Assembly (NCBI GenBank): GCA_037042915.1
Contig: CM073197.1
Coordinates: 3,596,001 to 3,660,000 of the forward strand
Length of the DNA stretch: 64,000 nucleotides
Source: Auricularia sp. M13
Taxonomy: Eukaryota; Basidiomycota; Agaricomycetes; Auriculariales; Auriculariaceae
Direction of reading: 5' to 3'
The translations under genes were made by a program, and so were the position numbers. The notes below the pieces were generated by a model. The model ran no database searches. It was not told the origin of the DNA and saw only the letters and a program-made list of their open reading frames with translations. Positions 58,716 through 64,000 of this stretch are shown piece after piece. Position 1 is the first letter of the stretch; every line of letters begins with the position of its first letter.

Positions 58716-59207
58716 CGCCGACCTGAAGATCTCGCGGCGGCACGAGATCGCGTGTATGCTGCGCGATTCAAATCACTACAGCAGTTCAAGGAAAAGTACA
58801 AACACACCATTATAGATTACGATTTCAAGCCGGGAGAGTTGGTCATGGTGAAGAACACGGTTGCAGAGAACGAGATCGGTTGGAGGAAATATGAGGACAA
58901 GTATTTCGGGCCTCAAGTGGTCATCAAACGCCACCGTGGCGGATCATATGTATTGGCCGAGCTCGATGGCTCGATTGCTATGCTCAGGTGTGCTGCCTTT
59001 CGCATCGTACCTTACTATCCGCGCCTGCGAGAGATTTTCGACATATCCGATATATTGCAATCGGGTAGCGAAAGGCTGCGTGACATGGAAAAGGACGACA
59101 TACGGAATGGACCCCGAGAAATGGACGATGAAATGATGGAGGAAGCAGAAGGAATGGAAGGCGGCGGAAGAACAGAACTGGGAAACGACCCGGGTATACG
59201 AAACTGA
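58716..59207 (+). pseudogene. pol of gypsy element 2, integrase C-terminus
   Basis: Resumes the frame cut at 53227. FGPQVVIKRHRGGSYVLAELDGS is shared with element 1 (motif split here at nt 58905-58970), followed by an acidic tail and TGA at 59205-59207, 29 bp before the end of the convergent antisense gene. Confidence 0.88.
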
Positions 59208-59236
59208 CGCATCGCGCGCACGGTGCACGACAACGG

Positions 59237-60435
59237 TCAGGTGTGGCGCTTGCGGCGTTCGGCGTGCGCAAGGACGACGCCGTTCACGGCCTCGAGCGCC
59301 TGAATAATGTTGCCGATCGGAATGGCAACGGCGTCCGCGGCAAGACCCGTTATGAGCTGCTCACCGGCAGGAGCGATGTGGCTCGCAAGCACGTTGCCGT
59401 CCTCATCGATGTACAGTCCCTCCTCATACAGGGAACTGACGCGGCGGCGTGCACTCGCGATAGTACGGCGTACGGAAGCCAGAGCGCGACGGCCCTCAGA
59501 GGAGCGCGTAGACATCCGAATCATCTCCTGTGAACGGGTATTAATCAGAAAGGTTGAATAAAAAGAAGAAAAACGACGCACCGCTGCGATCTCCATGTCG
59601 TGGAGATGATCGTAGACCGTCTGTCCCAGCGGCGCAGCCAGCTGCGGATGGTAGAATAGCTCGGCACGGAGAACCTGGCGGGCGAATGCTTCGGCGGCGT
59701 CCACTGCAGTATGCGAGTCGTGGACGGCGGCGAAAGCTGCCCATGTATCATACGACCCCCGCGGCGCACTGCGGCGGGCCTGCATGTGGACAGCGAATGC
59801 TATATCAGAACTCTGCTGCCGCTGCGTCAACGACGAGGCGCTGCGAAAATAAGGGGGACATACGAGAGCGCGACCAGCGTGCGGACCAAAAGTGGTACGG
59901 GTGTGACCGTTGCCCTCGACGTCGAGCGCCGTGAGGTGCGTCGCTAGCTCCTCGCGGGCGGCCTCCTGGACCTTCGACTGGATGGACTCCTGGTCCGACG
60001 CGGAAACAAGAGACGGGAGAGAAGCGTGCGACGACGTCGTGGACGCCGCGCGGACGGACGTGGGCGGATACGGAGTCCTGATCGCCGATCAGGGATCTGC
60101 GGGACCTGCGCCCAAACAAAGGAGTGCACGTACCCAGCTCGTACCCTAGCGCCGCATCCCTCGTATGCGTGTCCATGATGGCCGGTTGGGCAAGAAAAGC
60201 AGGCGTCCTCCGGCGCTCGCGGCCTGCGAATGATGAACGTCGCCGGCGCACCGCTGTTGTACACAACGTACACTGGGCCAGCCGGAAGATTGCCGACAAT
60301 ATCTCCGATGTCAACAGCGGGCTGCGCGGCCCACTGCATGTAATCGAAGTTGTCCCCGGCCTGCGGGAACGTCACGGGCACAGCGTCGACAGGAGCCGGT
60401 GATGGCGAGTTCGCTCCGTACTCGGGTGATGCCAT
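59237..60435 (-). CDS. Spliced antisense gene of gypsy element 2 (348 aa), function unknown
   Basis: Exons 60435-60134, 60077-59864, 59821-59582 and 59527-59237 give 348 codons plus TGA with no defect; introns 42-56 bp, GT-AG, phases 2, 0, 0 as in the element 1 copy. Last exon is 291 bp in both. Cys/His cluster C79-X2-C82-X6-H89-X4-C94 precedes a basic stretch at the end of exon 1, as in element 1. Exons 3 and 4 align by residues such as the HP-X6-PXGQ.VYD.-HD motif and SYIDE/LYIDEDGN, but overall identity is low, so the gene has long been maintained while diverging. Start is the ATG at 60435, about 60 bp after a TATA box. A regulatory or capsid-related role is conceivable; no family is recognised. 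Confidence 0.83.
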
Positions 60436-60493
60436 GCTGTGAGAATGAATGCAGTAGAAAGGTGGTTGCTCCCCTGCTTTCTGCGGCATCCAG

Positions 60494-60544
60494 CTTTATA
60501 GGCGACTTGGCCAGGGACGGCCAATTATTTAAGCACCCCGCGGA
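60494..60544 (-). promoter_or_regulatory. TATA box and conserved block of the antisense gene (element 2)
   Basis: Minus strand GTCGCCTATAAAG, the same core as at element 1, with the conserved block (CAGGGACG, CCCCGCGGATG on the plus strand) filling the space to the 3' LTR. Confidence 0.6.
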
Positions 60545-61133
60545 TGTATGGCCGGCTGCGCAGCCAGCCTGCGAACCGTCTCAACGCCGGCGCTTGCGTC
60601 GGATTCAGCCGAAGTAATGTTTCAAGCTACCAAGTAGTCTGCCCCTCGAAGATAATATTATTCACATGCTTCACTAATCATAGTCGGCTCCGCTCGCGCC
60701 CGGAGAACGACTGGGGAACCGAGAAATACGGCCTGTGATTACGGATTTAGGCTGGTTGCTGGCCCGTTGCCAGCAACTGTCTCCACCATGTACTCATTTC
60801 CGCGGCTCCCGCAACCTCACGGACGCGTCTCTGACTCTCTCTGACTTGTTTATGACTCGAAGTTTCAGTATATAAGGACCAGTTCGAGTAGGATAGCAAT
60901 AACAACGGCTCGGAGCCCAGTTCACCCATCAGCAGCACAATCGAGTGCTTGAGCAGAATCCAAGCTTTCCCCTCTAGTCCTAGCCTTTCTAAGTCGTTCT
61001 CAATCTCTTAGCTCGTCCGAAGCGGCGGCCAACTGCGCGGATTTCGAGCAAAAGAGCATATATTCAAGAATCAGTATTACAGAATTCTCCAGTGGCCTCT
61101 CAGTCCCTGAAGCGCGAACTTGCAATCTATACA
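60545..61133 (+). repeat. 3' LTR of gypsy element 2
   Basis: 589 bp, TGTATGG...ATACA, about five substitutions from the 5' LTR. Followed by the duplicated TCAT. Confidence 0.93.
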
Positions 61134-61137
61134 TCAT

Positions 61138-61322
61138 AGTCAAGTCATTTATGTACACTGCCTCACTCTACCTGTATTTAAGTAGCGGGTGTTTGCGTTA
61201 GGAGCGCCCAACTTTTTGAACACAGAGATACTTCGCCACTCACGACTCGAGTAAAGCAAACCTCTGCAAGTTCAAATCTCTATTTGCAAGTAACTATCTA
61301 GCAGGTCTAGATAGTCCTTACA
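61138..61322 (+). repeat. Possible older LTR fragment, right part
   Basis: Right half of the split LTR-like segment described at 33391: TATTTAAG near 61172, end CTAGATAGTCCTTACA. Followed by TGGCCCGACGA, which could be a primer binding site. Confidence 0.3.
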
Positions 61323-62162
61323 GTGGCCCGACGACGGTGGCAGTGACGGAGCAATGTTCATGGCGGCCTGCCGCGGCAGGGACCATTGAGCCATTCGATG
61401 CCCAATCAATCGTAGGGGGGCCATCGAGGGCCGCGCGAGGTAGCGCCTGCTGGTGAAAGATGGTGCGGATTAGATCCTCAGCACGGCTTCTGCGTATTGC
61501 GCCAAGGGGCGGTCAGGAATTGATCCCGTAATATACCATTGGTTAGTTAGTCCGGCCATCAGGTTGTTGCGAAAAATTCTGCTTGATACTACTTCTGCCC
61601 CAGAGACAGTCCTGAGATGCCCTGGCAGACACTGAAGGAGTGAGCTCCTACTGAAGACATAGTTCCTGTATATTTAAGGTAGAGTCTTGGGTAGTCCTTG
61701 CCAGTTGGGAGTGGGATGTCAGGTCTTTTGACAGTCGGATGACACTGCGGCTGGCAGTTTGGCAGCTCAGAGCCAACTCGGTGACAGCGAAGTTACTGCT
61801 TTGGGTAATAGTGACGTCATATAGTTAGTTAGTCCAGCGAGCTCAGGCTTGCGGAAAATTCTGATGGTATACACTAAAATATAATTCTGACGGCCCCTTG
61901 TATTGCGCGCGGCAAAAGTGCGTCGGCCGCTGTGTGCCCTAGCAGTACGTCGGCTAGGCTGGCAAGTGCTTGTCTCAGGGCAGTCCAGTGGTGGGTGGCA
62001 GTGGACACGGCAGGAATCGAGGAGGGGCGGGAAAGCGACGTCTAAACGTAATTCTACCTTGTAATCCTATAGTCCATGAACCGAAATCAAATAAGTTGGA
62101 AAGGCCATGTGCAGCGAGCGAACGAAGACCATGGCCGGAGATAGAGTCGAATCTGTGAGACC
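61323..62162. other. Region without a supported gene
   Basis: No ORF of recognisable character and no structured repeat found. Two short related phrases (TTAGTTAGTCCRGC... and GGAAAATTCTG) occur near 61540-61590 and 61825-61870, hinting at a diverged duplication. Confidence 0.4.
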
Positions 62163-63671
62163 TTAATATTGAGCAGATGTGTTTGATGTGGGTGTTTCCA
62201 TCGAAGATGAAGGATGTGTTGGTTGGTAAGAGAGAGACTGGGGTTGAAGAGTGCGCATGGCGTCGTGTGCTGTGATCCAGGAACGAGGTAGTATGCCAAA
62301 TTTGCGGGATGTCGAGGAGTTGAAGCCAATGCCGTTGAAGGGGTGTACACAGTTGTTGAACGACCAGGTCCAGTCTGCGAGGGTGATGCGTGCCATGAGT
62401 CGATAAGCGGGAACTTGATGGTTAAGGTCACGAGCAAGGCCGTCAATGGTGAGAGAATCGTTGATGTGTTCGATGCTTGAGAAGCCGAAGCCGTGGAGCG
62501 AGATAGAGAGCGTGAGATTGTCCGGAGAAGGCGGGTACTTGAAGCGAAGGGCGCGTCTGTACGCCAATCACGCTGCTGCGCAAAGTTATCGAACAGAACA
62601 TCATATCAAAAGCGCGGGCTTGCCTCTCACTACAGCCCATCTCTCGCTCGGATGCTCAGCACCTCGACTCGCTCATATCGATGCTTGCCCACCGTGGAAC
62701 TTGGGCAGTGCAAAGTTGGCGATGGTGTTGCGCAGAAGCTCGTATGTCGCTCGGCCGTCATCGATGCTTGTGTTCAGAAATTGTATCCGGCCCTTGGTGA
62801 CAGGTACTGGGTGGAATGTTATCTTGCGGGGATCCTTGCCGGGCTTGTTCGTGATGGACGGCAGGACAAGGCGGTCTGGGAAGTCAGGCGGAATTTTCCC
62901 GACGATGTAGAGGACAGTCTTCAGCCACTGTGTGAGCCAGCCGTAAGCAAACTGAAAGTGTTCCATCACGAGGCAGAACATGGACAAAGCGGGGCACGTT
63001 GATGCCAGGATGAAGGAGTCGTCAGTGGCTTCTATCATCGCAAGGTGGAGCTGAGCAGGGTCTGTAGGGGTGTGGTGCTCGGCTTTCCGGCCGCAGGTTG
63101 TCTGAATGACGAGGGCGCCTGGATTGTCCTTGCTGATGTCGTGGAGGTAGCGGTTTCCCATGCTGGTTGTGAGCGCCGACTTAAACGGCGAGAGCGAGGC
63201 ACCCTGCGGAGTCACACCGTCAATGACAATCGGGTTGGTGTAGCCGTATGCGGTGCGGATGACGCAGGAGTTGTTGGCATTGGCAGCTCTGTCCAGCGAG
63301 ATGATGGACTCCGGTAGACCGTAAGCGCGAACAGCATCGTAGAAGCCTTCTGGAGCAAGATGGTAAAACCCTTTCATTTGGTTGCGCTTCAGCGTGAATA
63401 CTGTTGTATCGTTCCGATGTGCCCAGCATTGTAATTGCGCTAAGAAACTCGTTAGGTCACGGGACTGGACACCTTGGTGACTGGCAATCTGTGTTTCAGG
63501 GAGTATACCCATCTTCGCCATGTACGGCATGGGCTTGGCTGTCCGCTGCGCACCTCTGACATCGGACGCTTGGTGGACATCGATCCATGGAACTACAATT
63601 AGCATGTAAGAAATTGCATACGCGGATATGGTTGGTATCCTCATGCATGGAAGACAACTGTCGCCTGGCAC
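62163..63671 (-). pseudogene. Non-LTR reverse transcriptase fragment, broken
   Basis: A 332-codon minus-strand frame (62673-63671) has RT features: a finger/palm part around LKRNQMKGFYHLAPEGFYDAV split over 63330-63395, the QGASLSP motif near 63189-63207 and the TDDS active site near 63019-63027. Stops follow at about 62670, and a second homologous frame (62163-62567, with LPVSLHGF-like and DLNHQVPAYR motifs) carries the thumb/C-terminal part. Similar RTs are common in mushroom genomes. The 5' end lies upstream, probably beyond 63700, in degraded sequence. No polyA tail or target duplication was found. Confidence 0.65.
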
Positions 63672-64000
63672 ATACTGTACTGTGTCGTCTTGGGAAGTTG
63701 GTCAGCTTAGTCAGCAATCCCGACGTCTACTGTCCGTTCCGTCGCAGATGTACCCGAAAAACCCACATAGACTGATGCTAGTGCTGTTCAAGTGTTGACC
63801 TCCGAGCCCTAGGGTGAGGAGGATAATAGAAACGGAAAGTAGGTTCATGAGCTCTGCGGAGGACATGGATTGTTTGGTCTGTGGGGAAGTTGGTCACACT
63901 GGGAGCAAGGCTGAGAATCCTTAGAGTATCTATTGAGTATCCTGACTTGACATTCAGATGAATGGCACGAGTTTCCCAAGAGTATCATATCCTGAACTAC

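Larger units (their letters stand above)
33483..61133 (+). mobile_element. Ty3/gypsy LTR retrotransposon, element 2, with three nested insertions
   Basis: LTRs of 589 bp each (33483-34071 and 60545-61133), flanked by the 4 bp duplication TCAT (33479-33482, 61134-61137). Removing the insertions at 34568-36973, 38035-48523 and 53228-58715 with their duplicated target bases leaves 9,247 bp, close to element 1 (9,216 bp), and restores a gag-protease-pol order with the same antisense gene. I counted about five substitutions between the LTRs, so it is somewhat older than element 1. Gag has a nonsense codon and a shortened zinc knuckle; protease, pol and the antisense gene are otherwise open. Confidence 0.93.

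Noticed and set aside
1-64000. CRISPR arrays, prokaryotic operons, rRNA or intact tRNA genes
   Set aside because: No regularly spaced repeats, no ribosome-binding-site organisation and no rRNA-like blocks; gene structure is eukaryotic throughout.

Overview
The window looks like nuclear DNA of an Agaricomycete (mushroom-type basidiomycete) fungus. Genes carry many 42-65 bp GT-AG introns with CTNAC/CTAAY branch points, promoters have TATA boxes followed by CT-rich leaders, and the mobile elements (KDZ transposon, Ty3/gypsy elements, a Tad-like or similar non-LTR RT, TAP-type S33 hydrolase genes) are typical of that group. Nothing suggests prokaryotic, organellar or viral DNA. Host genes are few and roughly three quarters of the window is transposable elements.

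Layout. 1-4388: host DNA with one compact six-exon gene (2213-2970). 4393-21999: Ty3/gypsy element 1 (9.2 kb without its insert), split in its integrase by an 8.4 kb KDZ DNA transposon (10530-18912). 22000-33482: host-like DNA with a 302 bp inverted repeat, small MITEs, a dead TAP/S33 hydrolase gene (25161-27560, minus), an intact GTPase-kinase fusion gene (28955-31108) and a second, truncated copy of that gene's promoter (32467-33043). 33483-61133: Ty3/gypsy element 2, same family as element 1 (9.2 kb net), carrying three nested insertions: a 2.4 kb long-TIR element in gag (34568-36973), gypsy element 3 of a different lineage (38035-48523), and a 5.5 kb DNA transposon with an intact 1506-codon-scale transposase gene (53228-58715). 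61134-64000: host-like DNA and a broken non-LTR reverse transcriptase.

Boundaries are supported by target-site duplications and by reading the interrupted ORF across each insertion: GCAT and TCAT (4 bp) for gypsy 1 and 2, TTTTC (5 bp) for gypsy 3, and 8 bp duplications for the three large DNA elements.

Most notable: gypsy elements 1 and 2 both carry, between integrase and the 3' LTR, an intact four-exon gene on the antisense strand with the same intron phases, a homologous product and its own TATA box abutting the LTR. The same two elements share a gag-pol junction with a T-run, a stop/start overlap and a 9-10 bp stem just downstream, which looks like programmed recoding. All protein and gene-model statements come from reading the sequence by eye; no database search or transcript data were available.
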